DNA of 64,000 nt from contig CM022667.1 in NCBI GenBank assembly GCA_012295275.1, positions 6,117,685 to 6,181,684 on the forward strand. Reading direction: 5' to 3'. The notes below the pieces were generated by a model. It had not been told where the DNA came from. It ran no database searches and saw only the letters and a list, made by a program, of their open reading frames with translations. This stretch comes from Chrysomallon squamiferum. Taxonomy: Eukaryota > Mollusca > Gastropoda > Neomphalida > Peltospiridae. This document shows positions 23,216 through 35,524 of this stretch, one piece after another; position 1 is the first letter of the stretch, and every line of letters begins with the position of its first letter. Made by a program: the position numbers and the translations under genes.

Positions 23216-23462
23216 TTTCAAATTACGTAATAAAGCCATTATACTCATATATTTCTGTATAAATCATTCATTATCTCTTGCTCTCTGAAATGCGTAGACA
23301 CACACAAAGAAAGACGTACAGAATTCAGGTTATTTGTGAGGATGTTACTTAATCTGAAAATATCCTCAAATGTCAGACATTAGTTCACTTTCATTCACAT
23401 CATAGTTATTTAAATAAATAAAAATGAAATGCATTACACAAACGAAAAGTCTGAATTCAACC

Positions 23463-23684
23463 TCAGAATTGTGAGTTTTCATACACACTGAGTACAGAGT
23501 ATGGTGAGTTTTTTCTCACTTCCAATGATGAGTAATTGTTTGATGTATCTGTGTTGCTCTCAGCATCTGACAAATAAACCAAATCGTATAGCTGACAGAC
23601 TACAGGTACAGTAGCAGTTGTAACAGTGTTAGTAATATTGTAAGAAAGTAACAGAGGAAGTAATACAGTGGGTTCACTTTGTAT
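23463..23684 (-). CDS. Candidate tyrosine-rich cytoplasmic-tail exon
   Basis: After the acceptor TTTTATCAG a 73-codon frame runs to TGA. It is hydrophilic towards the end and tyrosine-rich: QLYDLVYLSD, NNYSSLEV, SPYSVLSVYENSQF and stop. These include Y-x-x-L/V motifs of the ITIM/ITAM-half kind and Y-E-N, a Grb2-SH2-type motif. It enters in phase 0. It lies 350 bp downstream of the truncated Ig4 exon of gene 1B, on the same strand, so it may be its original tail with the transmembrane exon deleted between. No RNA evidence is available here. Confidence 0.45.
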   Translation of the reverse strand: MQSEPTVLLPLLLSYNITNTVTTATVPVVCQLYDLVYLSDAESNTDTSNNYSSLEVRKNSPYSVLSVYENSQF

Positions 23685-23774
23685 CTGATAAAATGTAAAA
23701 TAATTACTTATACAATTTTTTTTTTTTTTGTTTTAAATTACAACGTTTCATCACTCAACATCACAGAAACTTTT

Positions 23775-23865
23775 TCATCTGTTACACTTTGTATTTATAT
23801 ACTGAACTTGACTGTGCCGAAGATCGTCATAGAGAGAAGATTCCTGTACTCCAGTGTTAAACTGT
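23775..23865 (-). CDS. Candidate second cytoplasmic-tail exon
   Basis: A very good acceptor, TTTGTTTCAG, opens a 91-nt stretch that in phase 2 reads QFNTGVQESS, then SLYDDLRHSQVQYINTK and stops. SLYDDL fits the ITIM consensus (S/I/V/L-x-Y-x-x-L/I/V) and QYINT is a Y-x-N motif. It lies between the tail exon at 23463-23684 and the gene 1B Ig4 remnant. Phase does not connect directly to the neighbouring exon, so the two may be alternative ends. Confidence 0.35.
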
Positions 23866-24032
23866 CTGAAACAAACAAAACATTCAGAAGTAGAGAATTA
23901 CTGTATCTGCGTCCATGCATCGGTATGTGTGTTTCTGTCTGTGTGTGTACTGTTTCATCCGTTCTATTTATTATTTATTTATTTATTTTCCTATTCACAG
24001 TACCCTTATCACTATATATGGCAATGAAATAT

Positions 24033-24211
24033 ATTTGTTGTGAGTACAGGTTGTGTAGGTCTAAGACTTTTATTGTTTACATCTGTCAGTTTATACCAGG
24101 TAAATGTTGGAACTGGATTGGCAATCACAGAAATGTGTAGAGTTACATTTCCACCTTCTACAGCAGCAAATTTGTTCTGAAATGAAACTCGATGATCAAG
24201 CCTTGGTAAAC
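24033..24211 (-). pseudogene. Gene 1B Ig4 exon, 3' half missing
   Basis: It begins GLPRLDHRVSFQNKF after TCTACAG and follows gene 1A through PTQPVLTTN, then changes to unrelated sequence near 24033. The duplication break lies inside the coding exon, so the F and G strands and the donor are lost. Confidence 0.8.
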
Positions 24212-24301
24212 CTGTAGAGAATAAATTATTTTTATTAAGACGAGAAGAGAAAAAAAGTAAAATAATAATAATAATAGAAATAATAATCTTTAATGACATA
24301 C

Positions 24302-24578
24302 ATGTAACATTAAGCTGCACACTTTGACTGACATCAGACTTGATGTTGTTTCCTGCTTCACAAGTGTAAAATCCTGTATCCAGACATCCAGCTTCATTCC
24401 AGCTGTACTCCACTGACTTGGAGTTTTTCACTTCACGTAGAATGTGTGAGTTGTTTAACAGTTTGATGTGAGATGCTGGATTACTGTCAACTTCACATCT
24501 CAGAGACATAGGAGTCAGTTCATCAACTGTTATTTTTGTAGACTGAGTTTAAAGTGAAAGAAGTTATTGAAGTCTGAT
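24302..24578 (-). pseudogene. Gene 1B Ig3 exon, frameshifted
   Basis: It is 277 nt against 279 in gene 1A. Two A residues are lost early (AACTCAGTCTAC), so the frame from the acceptor meets TGA before the conserved MSLRCEVDSNPASHI segment. The rest of the domain and the GTATGT donor are intact. Confidence 0.8.
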
Positions 24579-26049
24579 CTGCAGCAAGTAAAAACACTGC
24601 AGAGTATTTTGTTAAATACATTTGAACATTAAGTAACAAATATTTTTGCACATTCAGTAGACTTAATCATTCATATTGGGTTGTTAACAAATCATTAAAA
24701 TATTTGATATGTAACATGATATGGCTAAAAACAATTTTAAAGTTCTCTTGAAAGTATATGTATTTTAAAAAGCAGGAAACAGTTTCACTTTTCACAGATT
24801 GTATTTCTGTATTAAGAACGAAATCAATGCTTTGAAGGAGACTCTGAATTCAGGTGCCATTCTTGTTGTTTTAACTCTAAACACCAGTGTTGAATTTTAG
24901 CAGATACAGAAGTATGTGGATGTCAGACAGTGAAGCAAATTTGAAAGAAAAGGACTCAACTGATTGAAATTAATCAACTGAAATTAATCATGTTTATAAA
25001 AAACCAAAAAATGAAGTCCTTGAAGGAAAAGCATATGCAGTTAATGAATTGATGAAGAATGTTCTAGAGACAATGTAGTTAGAACCAGAGTCTACAAGAT
25101 AACAACTGAAATTCTCCTGTGTAATGTCAGTCTGAAATAAAAAAATATATATATATCATGTGAACACAACCTGAAAATAATTATGTATGTATGTATGTAT
25201 GTATGTATGTATGTATGTATGCATTGTTGGCTGTTTATACAGCCTGAAATAAAGCATAAGTCACTTTTAAATTATTTACATTTAACAGTGATTAGCATAT
25301 AGTAAATTTAATTCATCGACTTATCTTTGCAGACTGAGTCTAAAGTCAAAGATATTACTAAAGCATGATCTGTAACAAATAAACAATTACTGAAATTATT
25401 AATTATTTTTGACAGACAATTCTGGTAAAACACGTTTTACAAGTCTCCAACAGCTGAACTGATTTATTTTGATGAAGAACTACTGAACTAACAGGATGAC
25501 GTCTGAATTTAAAAATTGTTATAAGCTCCTCTTTGTTATTTCTCTTTCTTCGTCTTTTTTCTTTCTTTTTTTTTTTCTCTTTGTAATTTAACCAGTCTAT
25601 ATTTATTTATTCATTTATTTATTTATTCATTTATTAAATTATCTATGTTTTCGAGTAGGTAAACTGAACTTTATTACCCTTGTATATCTCAGATAATACA
25701 AAACCTTGAAAATCAGTAAAAATATTATAAAGGTGATTACATTATTTTTCTGAATGTATTTCATTTTGACAAAACATTTAGAATTGAAACTTTTGTCACC
25801 ATTTTCCTGTCTTTATGTTTCTTCTTTTCCCCCTTTTTCTTCTCCGTTTTCTATATATATATTCTTTTTCTTTTTATAAGCTTTCCCTCTTTCTTTAATT
25901 TTGAGTTTTTAATGTGTATAAAATACAGTACATTTATTCAAGAACATCATTCATGTCATTTCTATCTATTTATTTCTATCTTTGTTAAACAAATATTAAA
26001 GTGCAAATATAAATCCTGTTTCAAAATCAAATTCTTTAAGTTTACTTAC

Positions 26050-26208
26050 ATTGAACATCCAAGGTAACAGTTTTGTTTTTTGACTTGTTTGTGTTTCCAT
26101 TGGTGACAATACACACACAGACTCCAGCCTCACACAAAACAGCCACGTGTTTACCTTCTACTATCTGTACTGGTGAATTTCTGTTCAGTCTAACATTTTC
26201 TGGACCAA
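26050..26208 (-). pseudogene. Gene 1B Ig2 exon, 96-nt internal deletion
   Basis: It is 159 nt against 255. The deletion joins two GCCTC direct repeats that in copy A sit at 3750-3754 and 3846-3850, and is in frame: the domain reads VAVLCEAGVCVCIVTN. Strands C to E with the core Trp and the extra Cys pair are gone. Splice sites remain. Confidence 0.8.
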
Positions 26209-26820
26209 CTGAAAATGAAAATAAATAATTTGTTTTGCTTTTTTCTTTTTGTTTTAAATGATAATAATATTAGTGCTAATAATAAAAAAGAAAAATAAAT
26301 AAAATAATTGTGCTTTCTCTTTACGGTAACTTAATAAATTAAATTACAAAACAAAAATAGCCTAAATTTTATAATATTATTACTAATTATTTCACACTCA
26401 CACATATACACATACTGAAAATTTACCTTTAAATTATTAATAAAAAATGTGTTTAATAATTATTTCATTCTTCATATTTTTACACACTGAAATAAACGAT
26501 TAAAAAATGATAATTTATAAGAAAAAACGTTAAATTTTACAATTGTTCAAAAATGCCAATTTAGTTTTAAATACTGAAACCGGTCTTTGTTTTATACAAA
26601 CATACATACATACATGCATACATACATACATACATAAAACAGTATTTCGTAGATTTATTCTGCAGATTTGATCAGATTGCTAATAGTAGCTAATAATACA
26701 AAAATAATTAACAATTTAGCACTGACAATAATAATATAAAATCATTTGAAAACATAAAAATTTAATTTAGATCAGTTATAAATAAATAAATTTCTAAGAT
26801 TATTTTAAAATAAAACTCGC

Positions 26821-27073
26821 AGTGTACTTTCAGAGTGAAACTTTTAGTGAGAGATTTGGCTGAGACTGTTAGTCACAGTACATGTGTACTTCTGTCCTGT
26901 CTGGTTTCTTCTCACATTTGTAACACTGAGCTCAGACCCTGACTCAGTCTGTTGATTGTTAAGAGACCAGGAAAACAAACATGGCGGCTTGCAGACAGCA
27001 ACACAGTTTACATTCAAATCATCTCCTTCGTCAACATTTCCTGGTAAACTGAACACAACACTGTCTGGCCCAC
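26821..27073 (-). pseudogene. Gene 1B Ig1 exon, frameshift and GC donor
   Basis: It is 253 nt against 255. A 2-nt loss (GAGACTGTT for GAGACTCTGTT on the + strand) shifts the frame after TCTVTNSLSQISH. The donor reads GCGAGT. GC donors can work, but together with the shift it marks decay. Confidence 0.8.
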
Positions 27074-27328
27074 CTGAAATAATAAATAGTAACAAGAAAT
27101 AAATAAGTAAAAACATAATAAATATAAGTATGCACATTGAATAGTATACAACCTTGCCCATCCGAAACAATATTATAAATTATATAATTTACTTGTCACT
27201 CCGTGTGATCTAAGCAATTAAAGTAAAGTCAACAAAATATTGTAAAGTCAGAACAGAATTTTATGTGGAATATTTATATATATATAAAAAAGATATACAA
27301 AATGTGATAAATAACAATAATAATAATA

Positions 27329-27332
27329 ATTA

Positions 27333-27392
<60 letters not shown>

Positions 27393-27405
27393 ATAATAAT
27401 AAGAA
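27329..27405. repeat. (ATT)n microsatellite specific to copy B
   Basis: An ATT tract flanked by AAT repeats forms a perfect inverted arrangement in the gene 1B leader intron. Copy A has only a short AAT/AGA tract (about 5187-5222) at the equivalent site. Confidence 0.9.
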
Positions 27406-28159
27406 GAAGAAATAAAAAGAAATAAAATAAACTAGTTTATTAAAACATTTCTAAACAAATATATAATTTTCTGTTTTATTGATATTAATGAACTCAGCTA
27501 TGAAATAAAGAAATAAAAGAAACAAAAAATAATTTTCTGCATCGTGGTAGATATTCTATCTCTGCCAATCTTTATTACAAAGCTAATGAATCTGTTTATA
27601 CATTTAATATTTTATAATTCTTAATCCATAATCTATTTTATTATAACATCACTGAAAGTTACATACAGCAGGTTTCTCAAATTGTAAAGCCAAGGTGTTC
27701 TTTTATTGGATCCATGTTCTGTTTCAGAGAAATACACTATTCATATTTGGAGTTTTGATATTCATCATTAGAACAAATGGAAATTCAAGTTTCCACTGCA
27801 TTTTTTTAATTATCTTTCTTAGAAAAGACCCATAATATTTGATAAAATAAACACATAATAAACACATAAATATGAATAAAACCAGTGAATTTATTTTAGA
27901 GTTTCTTGGTATTTTTTTGTAATGAATTTTTCCAACCATTTAGGTTAAACAAGATTTTGGCCCAGTCTATATGATTATAAAAGGTTAGAGAAAACCAGAA
28001 ATATATATACATCAAGACATGTACACAGTTTAAATGTAACAAAAGTATCAAAGAATAATATTTTATAATTTTCATAGGTGACAACCAATGAAGACTGAAT
28101 TTTACGAAGTTTTCTCATTTTTAAATTGTTTTGTTTTTTAACAGTTTCGGTAAACTTAC

Positions 28160-28235
28160 CTGAGTAAGCAACACTGTTCAACAAGAAAACAGTTAAAATC
28201 ATTTGCTTGTCAACAGTCATAAACATCGCAGACAT
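28160..28235 (-). CDS. Gene 1B exon 1: signal peptide (intact)
   Basis: 76 nt, encoding MSAMFMTVDKQMILTVFLLN and then SVAYSG with donor GTAAGT in phase 1. The upstream kilobase is nearly identical to that of gene 1A, so the promoter may still be active although the rest of the gene is broken. Confidence 0.65.
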
Positions 28236-29482
28236 AATTAATTAATTATAAATAACGTGAATACTTTAAATAAAAAATCCCGTTCTGAGAAGAAACGACG
28301 CTTTCACTTGCTGTAAACTTCCTCGTTTGTTTCTGTCAACAATGCGTACTTTTATCCTGATTTAATTAATGCAGTAAGATTCCATTTTAGATTTAAATTA
28401 AAGTTACAGTATTATAGTGACTAAATATCATACAAATCCTTGTTTTGATGTTTTATTAAATTACTGGCGATCATTTGATAGCACAGACTACCTCACCGCG
28501 AACTTCCACTAAGTTTACAGTACTGAATAAGAAACTGGAAACGAGGCTAGATATTATCTCGACAGCGGGTAGGTACAGAGAGTTATGGCCCGAGATGAGG
28601 CTAAACATGTTCAAGTGATCCTAAAATTAATATATATATAAATGTTTATATTATTTATTTATTTATTTTTTAAATTATTTATTTATTTATTTACTTATTC
28701 TATTTTATTTTGTTTTGCTAAACCTAATTTAATATTTTATAAAATTATAAATATAATTTCATTTCTTGGCAAAAAAACGGCACTTATTTATTTTGTTTTA
28801 ATTATATTCCTTTTTCCAACTGTATCTTTGCTAGTAATACAACCCAGGTCACAGAATGGTGTTAGAAAGTATTTTTAGCCGTACCACGTATGTACAATTT
28901 GATTGACTACAAAGATAACTTTAAAACAGTTTCATTAATTGAAAACGAACGTTTCAGAAAACCCTTATTAATATGAGACAATCTGTGATTTTTTTTCCTT
29001 ATTCTTAAACGTAAACACTTTATTATTTCTTGTATAACAGGCCAGTCTTTGTCCTGGAAGGGTTTCTAAACAGTTTAGTAACCATAACGTCACTGTGATA
29101 CATCTAGAACATATTGAGTCAAAACTGAAGAAAAGACTTAAAACCGACACACAAATAGAGTTTAACTATTTGCTGATGGTAAATAATTTGATTTACAAAT
29201 AGGATTATTCTACACAGCAAATATATTTTCTTAGGAAGAAGACTGTTTTTTTTTCCCCCGACAACTATTTGAGTATCATTTGCTGATTATGTGAAGATGT
29301 AGACACTGTTGGATAGAAATTAACATACCTACATGTCTTTAATCTCTTTTCACAGATAATAAACTAAAACCGCACAGTATGGGGTTTTACAGTTCATATC
29401 TTGATATATATTAGGTATGAACTGTTAAGTAAATTTAAAATATCACATTTACTTCTTTAGTTACAATTTAAGTAGCACCGAT

Positions 29483-29574
29483 CATTATTATTATTAGTAG
29501 TATTATTATTATTATTGTTATTGTTATTATTATTGTTACTGTTATTGTTATTATTGTTATTAGTATTATTATTA

Positions 29575-29627
<53 letters not shown>

Positions 29628-29651
29628 GTTATTGTTATTGTTATTGTTATG

Positions 29652-29687
<36 letters not shown>

Positions 29688-29714
29688 GTTATTGTTATTG
29701 TTATTGTTATTATT
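29483..29714. repeat. ATT/GTT trinucleotide microsatellite
   Basis: About 230 bp of ATT and GTT units; produces a spurious poly-Leu frame. Ends at the LINE fragment as in copy A. Confidence 0.9.
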
Positions 29715-29985
29715 AGTTTACATTTTCATTATTAGTCCAGTGTTTAGTGTTGCACGGATTCTGGTTTTCTGTTCCTAGAAGAGTAATCTTCTCTTGTTTT
29801 GCTATGAAGATGTTACTCTGGATCTTCCAGATCCTTCTTTGTAACTGGGCTCTTGTTCTTCTCATCTCCCACATCTTGCTGATCTCTATTTCAAGTCGTT
29901 TGTACATTTCTGTGTCTGACACATTTCTCTCTGAAGGTACTGTCCTGTCTATGAGCAGGCAGGTCTGTTTCTTCTTGTTCTTCAC
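29713..29985 (-). pseudogene. Non-LTR retrotransposon 3' fragment (copy B)
   Basis: Counterpart of 7298-7570 with the same CLLIDRTVPSERN and LEIEISKMWEM segments and almost no change. It is a dead fragment inherited through the duplication, not a second insertion. Confidence 0.55.
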
Positions 29986-30308
29986 AAAGGAATTACATGT
30001 AGGCCTAATTACTTAATGTTCCGACTGCCCCAGAAAACAACCAAACAAGCGAAAACAAAATCCTGTAATCATCATTTTATTTTTATTTTTCTTCAGATTG
30101 CTATTATGGATCCTTTGCACTTGTAATATTGTGGGGATTTTTTTTTTTTTTTTTTTGGTGCGGGCGGGGAACTAAATTTTCAATGCATATCAGCTCCATG
30201 ATAAAGAACAGTTCTGCAGGCATCTCTATAATTATTAAATATATTCAAATTTGTTTTCAAGAACACTGATTCAATCATTGATGGAGTACACGAGGAATAT
30301 TCATTTTC

Positions 30309-30359
<51 letters not shown>

Positions 30360-30502
30360 TTTTTCACACGTTTTTTCGCTCTTCAAACAAAAGAAAGAAA
30401 GGTAATAATTAAAGACAACACCAGAACAATTCAAATGACGATCTGGTTTGAGAGCAAAAATCCATTCACTGTACTGCTATGAGATTACTGATTATATAGT
30501 GA

Positions 30503-31265
30503 TTATATTATTAGTGATGACAGTATCAGGTCCCCCATAACAGTATCTATGACAAGTTCAAATTTTTAGGAGGTATCATAATCAATTGCAGTATCAAATG
30601 TGCCATTTTTGTTCCAGTAGGCAACCACTACATACACTGGTTTGTACGAACCTTTTCTGTACCCTTTCTACCTTCCCAGAGTACGTCACGTTAATCTGAG
30701 ATGTAGCGTCAAACCACAGATGACACAAGTCTCTGCTCAAAACTGTCTCAGACATAATATCTGCCAGGTCTGACAGGACTTTTTCTTCCAGTTCAGGAAA
30801 CGCTGGCATAACGTTCTTAGTTTTCAGAGATTTCAGTGTCATTTCAACTTCCATCTCTTTTTTATTTATTTATTTATGTTTTTTCTTCTTCTTTTCTCTG
30901 CCCACAATGTCTTGCCGGTTTTGTCAGCTGGGATGTAGGATCGTTTTCAAAGTAGCTACTGTACTGTCTAAAAAAGCTGCTATCGCAATAAGTCAGTACA
31001 AAAGCATGTCTCTGACCAGATCGTACTTGGAATATGCAGAAGTGACAGCATTGTAACAGATCGTAAATTACATTACTAAAGGAATCTCAATCTCTCTCAG
31101 CAGATACATTAGAGCTTTGGCAGCATTAGCAAGTGCATTAAACACATTCTTTACTTCTCTGATGGCTTCAACATAACTGACTGGTCCTTCTGCTGAAATA
31201 GAAAACATTTTCCTCCACGGGCCTGTGAACAGTTTTCCAGTCAAACCGACAACACCTATGTCTCT
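30503..31265 (-). pseudogene. Decayed unrecognised open frame (copy B)
   Basis: Counterpart of 8069-8850. It shows the N-terminal segment DIGVVGLTGKLFTGPWRKMF, then AEGPVSYVEAIREVKNVF, then FPELEEKVLSDLADIMSE and CHLWFDATSQINVTYSGK. Frameshifts and stops lie at largely the same positions as in copy A, so it was already dead before duplication. Confidence 0.45.
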
Positions 31266-31447
31266 GTCAGTTTACATAAAGAACGATATATATATATATA
31301 TATAGTACAAGAAGAAAAGAAATGATTATAACTTATCTTCGATAGAGAGAGAGAGAGAGCAAATTCTGAGAACCTCTTCGACACATAAAGTTATTTCAAA
31401 ACATAAAAGAATAAATTTGTTCATCTAATTAATTAATTTGTTAAATA

Positions 31448-31551
31448 TTATTTAAAACGAATCACAGAAACAAGCAACAGTAAATTTGTTAAGAACATTC
31501 CAGTAGTGATCTCAGTACGGAGAAAATAAACCACTAGTGATGATCTCCAAG
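31448..31551 (-). CDS. Gene 2B candidate last exon (104 nt)
   Basis: Same length, acceptor and TAA as in 2A and gene 3. Phase-1 reading gives WRSSLVVYFLRTEITTGM and the hydrophobic FLTNLLLLVSVIRFK; phase-2 reading gives LEIITSGLFSPY and stop. Confidence 0.4.
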
Positions 31552-31751
31552 CTGCAATGAATAATATACAAGAAATTAAATTAGCTGACGAAATCAAATT
31601 AACAACGTTTAGTTATATACATATAAAACTTTTGTTACTTTTATCTTAAGCAGAAGTTGTGAAAACGTAGCCGATAATAATACATATTTACTTGAGTGGC
31701 TAATTAAAACAAGTTCGCTTTTGAAACAACACCAATTTAAACAAAAATATA

Positions 31752-31919
<168 letters not shown>

Positions 31920-32005
31920 CTGCGAAAATCAGAATAGAATTATAATCAGACGTATTTACTTATTTGCTTGTATTTATGTCATTTAAATATATCTTTATGT
32001 ATAGC

Positions 32006-32037
<32 letters not shown>

Positions 32038-32130
32038 TTTTAATACCATAACACTACCCTTATCTACGGAATGTTTTGGTTAATTGTTTTTATTTTTATT
32101 TTTTATTTTTTTATTTATATTTTACTTATT

Positions 32131-34334
32131 TTACTAAGGGCATACTAACATAAGCGCTTTTGTCGGAGTGTTTATGTCGGCACACTTAAGTCAGTGTACC
32201 GTGATCTGTAGATGCACGCGCTGCATTCAAGCCTATCTGCCTCTTCATGACCAAATCTAAACTCATTTTCTGGCTCTATTTAACTCATGAAATTGCAGCC
32301 ACATCCAAAGTCTTTAAAACCAAATTTTCAAAAGTGCAAGAATAACTTTTTTATCACAAGTCATTACACCATCTTTTAAAGAAAAATGCTACAAAATTAA
32401 TTGTGATTTTACGTTTGCTAACTTTCTTTCCCCAGCGCCTTGGACTAGGAGTGTTTCCACCAACTATATTTATTTCTAAAGCTGTAGAAGTTCAAAGCTT
32501 GTTTATAGTACTGGCTAAAACTGATACTGTGTAACAGCTTTCCTCATTTAATGGCACAACATTTCAACATTTTTCTATGAGCAAAACACATAATACATTT
32601 CCAAAGCTTCGATTAAAGACTATTATCATAATTTTCACATTCTAGTTATTTGAAGTTTTGTTCCACAGTTAGTGTTTCCCTAACATACTGAGTTAATATA
32701 AAACTTGTAAGGGCAAAAGCGACTAATAACAGAGTGTGCAAGAAAAGTGAACTTGTCTCTTTGATGTTACAGCGAAATTGACGTTGAATAAAAACTGAAA
32801 GCAATTCATCAACTGTTAATTTGGAAAACAAGTTAATTTAAACCGTGTGAAGCAGGGATAGCTGTACTGCTATAATTTGTATTTCTATATATTTGGATTA
32901 CAAATGTGTAATGTATATGGTTACATAATATGCGATTTGCTAGTGTACACTGCACACTGTTATGGTGATTACAGTAGTCTTGACAGAAAAAAAAAAATAC
33001 AGAGAATTGGACATTGAAAAGTGTAATTGTTTTCATCATTAAAAGCTTATTTTGAAGGAAGAACGAAAACAAATGTAGCTCCATGGATATTCAAACTGTG
33101 TACCACATTTCACAGAAATTCGTTCAGTATTTATAATGCACAGGTCTGTTTATTAGGTACAAACAATGAAAAGTCTGGTGAGAAATGTAAAATCTATGTT
33201 AAGTCACAAGTGTCAGACTCATATGAATAATATTTCTTCTTTACTGGAACAGCAAACTTGATAAGACTTCACCTTTTTCAAGTGTAATATCCTAATCTGT
33301 TATTCACATTATCTATATTACATCAAGGACTTATATCAGAACACAAATAAAAATGTATAAACTTTACTTATTATTATTTCGTATTAAGTTCTAGAATAAC
33401 ATAATTAACTTAATTACTTGCAAAAATTTATTTTATATTCCCAGAGGAAAAACATGTAAATGCTTTAAAATAATTGTCACTGTCCAGAGAAGAACTATGT
33501 GTTGTGTTTTTGTTTAATATGGACATATGTACACCTTAATATCCAGTTTTACAGTTAAAATATATCCAGAACCCCCTTTTCTTAATGGAAAAATAACTGA
33601 AATGAGCTTTACACTGTACAGTCTGTATTTTTAAAATTATTTATGTAATGCTAATGCCACAAAATACAGGCTTTACTAATACCTTTATATCAATTTTTGT
33701 TTCTTTCAGGTTGTTAGGAAAACTACAAATAAAATGACAAATGTATTCTTCTATTTCTATAGTCACATTGCACAACTGCCAACATTTCATGTCAATACCA
33801 GGTTTGGATTCTGGCATCTGAGGTAGATATCAGTAGACTCAACAATATCGGTGCATACAATCTGTGAACAGTCGATGTTGGCTCTTTGACTGTCTATCAC
33901 ATAATGAAACAGAAAACACAGCTAAGGAATATTATGCAGAGTGCAACTATGGGTAAAGTGAAGACTTGGAGAAAGTGCTGATGCAGTGGATATAGCTGTG
34001 TCACAATCAAAGCATGAAAATACCTGCCGATGTGCTGAAGTTCTAGGTCAGGAATTTCCAGGAAGTATATTAACATAAAAATATATCAGCAAAACGTTCA
34101 GTTAGCATGACTGTGTTCCCAGTAAGGCCTAGTTTTTGAATATCAACCTGCTGTATGATTCACACAAACCTCGAGAATGTTGTCATATTAATTAATCTCT
34201 CATTTTATTTTTCTCAGTTAACTTATAAATATATAAACCTTAATTTCATATACTTGGATTTGTAGATTATCTATCTTATTTAGATAATGCCAGTAGCATG
34301 TTTTGATAATAAAAATGTATTTATATCAACTTAC
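32131..34334. other. Intronic stretch, gene 2B
   Basis: Matches 10471-12663 of copy A at high identity. I see no exon in it. Confidence 0.45.
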
Positions 34335-34676
34335 TTTCAAATGTTATTCTGATACGGTTGCTTTGTGTCTTATTTCCTTGCAGTGAGCACCACCAGTCAG
34401 TAAGATCTATTTCTGCAACATTATTTATCTTCACAGTGTAAGTTTTACTTTCTGATGTCGTATCCTCTGTTCCACTTCCACAACTGACAACATAACCTGG
34501 TGGATTGCCGTAAACAACACATCCTCTTGTAGGAGATTGTTCTATTGAAACAGCTGCAGCTGTTGATGTTTGCCTGTTGAACAGTACAAGATCATCAAGC
34601 CCAGCAGCATCTGTCACTGTACAGGTCAGAGTGTAAGAAGGAGGATTTGGTGAGCCAGACAATACCAGTGAAAAAC
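34335..34676 (-). CDS. Gene 2B V-type Ig exon
   Basis: 342 nt, phase 1 to 1, acceptor CTTGTAG, donor GTAAGT, fully open. It has the same framework as 2A: TLTCTVTDAAGLDDL, CGSGTEDTTS, TYTVKINNVAE and DWWCSLQGNK. By my alignment 21 bases differ from 2A in 18 codons, only one of them silent. Four adjacent residues change in the central segment (CVLFTYPPG in 2A, CVVYGNPPG here). The cysteines and tryptophans are unchanged. Confidence 0.75.
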
Positions 34677-34701
34677 CTACAAGACATGAAAAAAGTTAAA
34701 A

Positions 34702-34810
<109 letters not shown>

Positions 34811-35524
34811 AGTAAATAAATAAAAAAGCTATATTTCAGATGCATTAAACATTTATTAGTAGACTGTATTATTAAGGAGAGTTGTTTTTCTAAGAGTTAT
34901 TTGTGTTTCTGGTTGTTTTTGTAAATTTATTAATTGTAATGTTTCTGCCTCAAAACTATTTTTTTGTATTACTTAGAGATCAAAACATTATAAATAAACA
35001 AGCGAAACAAAAGCACAGATACAAATAAATAACAGATCATAAGATCAGGTAAATAATGGAATTTCAAACTGAACACACATTAACATGCCACTTGAAATGA
35101 TATCAATTATAAATATCAAATAGGAAAAGTCATTCTAAGCATTATTTATGTGACTACATCTTTATCTTTTATACATTTTGTAAAATACATTTTGGCAAAA
35201 CTGCAAATTAGGTTTGTTTCAAGGTCACCAGTTCCATGAGGTCAAATGCAAAGATCAAGAGCATAATTATTTAATACCATGACAATATTATTCAAATTGT
35301 GTGTGATGTGACATGCATAACTCAGTAACAACATTCCAGGATAAAGTCAACTGATGTGAAAACACAGTTAATTGTTCAATAACCAAACTTTATTTAGAAA
35401 TAATATTATTTTTCTAAATCAATTATTTTGTTTTCGAAAATGCATTATATACAAACTACTGTATTTTTGGGGGCGTTTCCACATTGCTATATATCCATAT
35501 GTTATGAATGACTAACTTCCAGGG

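Larger units (their letters stand above)
24033..28235 (-). pseudogene. Gene 1B: decayed copy of gene 1A
   Basis: The exons are signal peptide 28160-28235, Ig1 26821-27073, Ig2 26050-26208, Ig3 24302-24578 and Ig4 24033-24211. Lesions by comparison with gene 1A are: a 2-nt deletion in Ig1 after TCTVTN; the Ig1 donor changed from GTGAGT to GCGAGT; a 96-nt in-frame deletion in Ig2 removing the core Trp; a 2-nt deletion in Ig3 (AACTCAGTC for AACTCAAAGTC) leading to TGA; and truncation of Ig4 with no transmembrane exon. The leader exon remains intact. This is a pseudogene, or at most a source of a short secreted leader-Ig1 fragment. Confidence 0.8.

Noticed and set aside
29515-29778. Poly-Leu + frame
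   Set aside because: Product of the ATT/GTT microsatellite.
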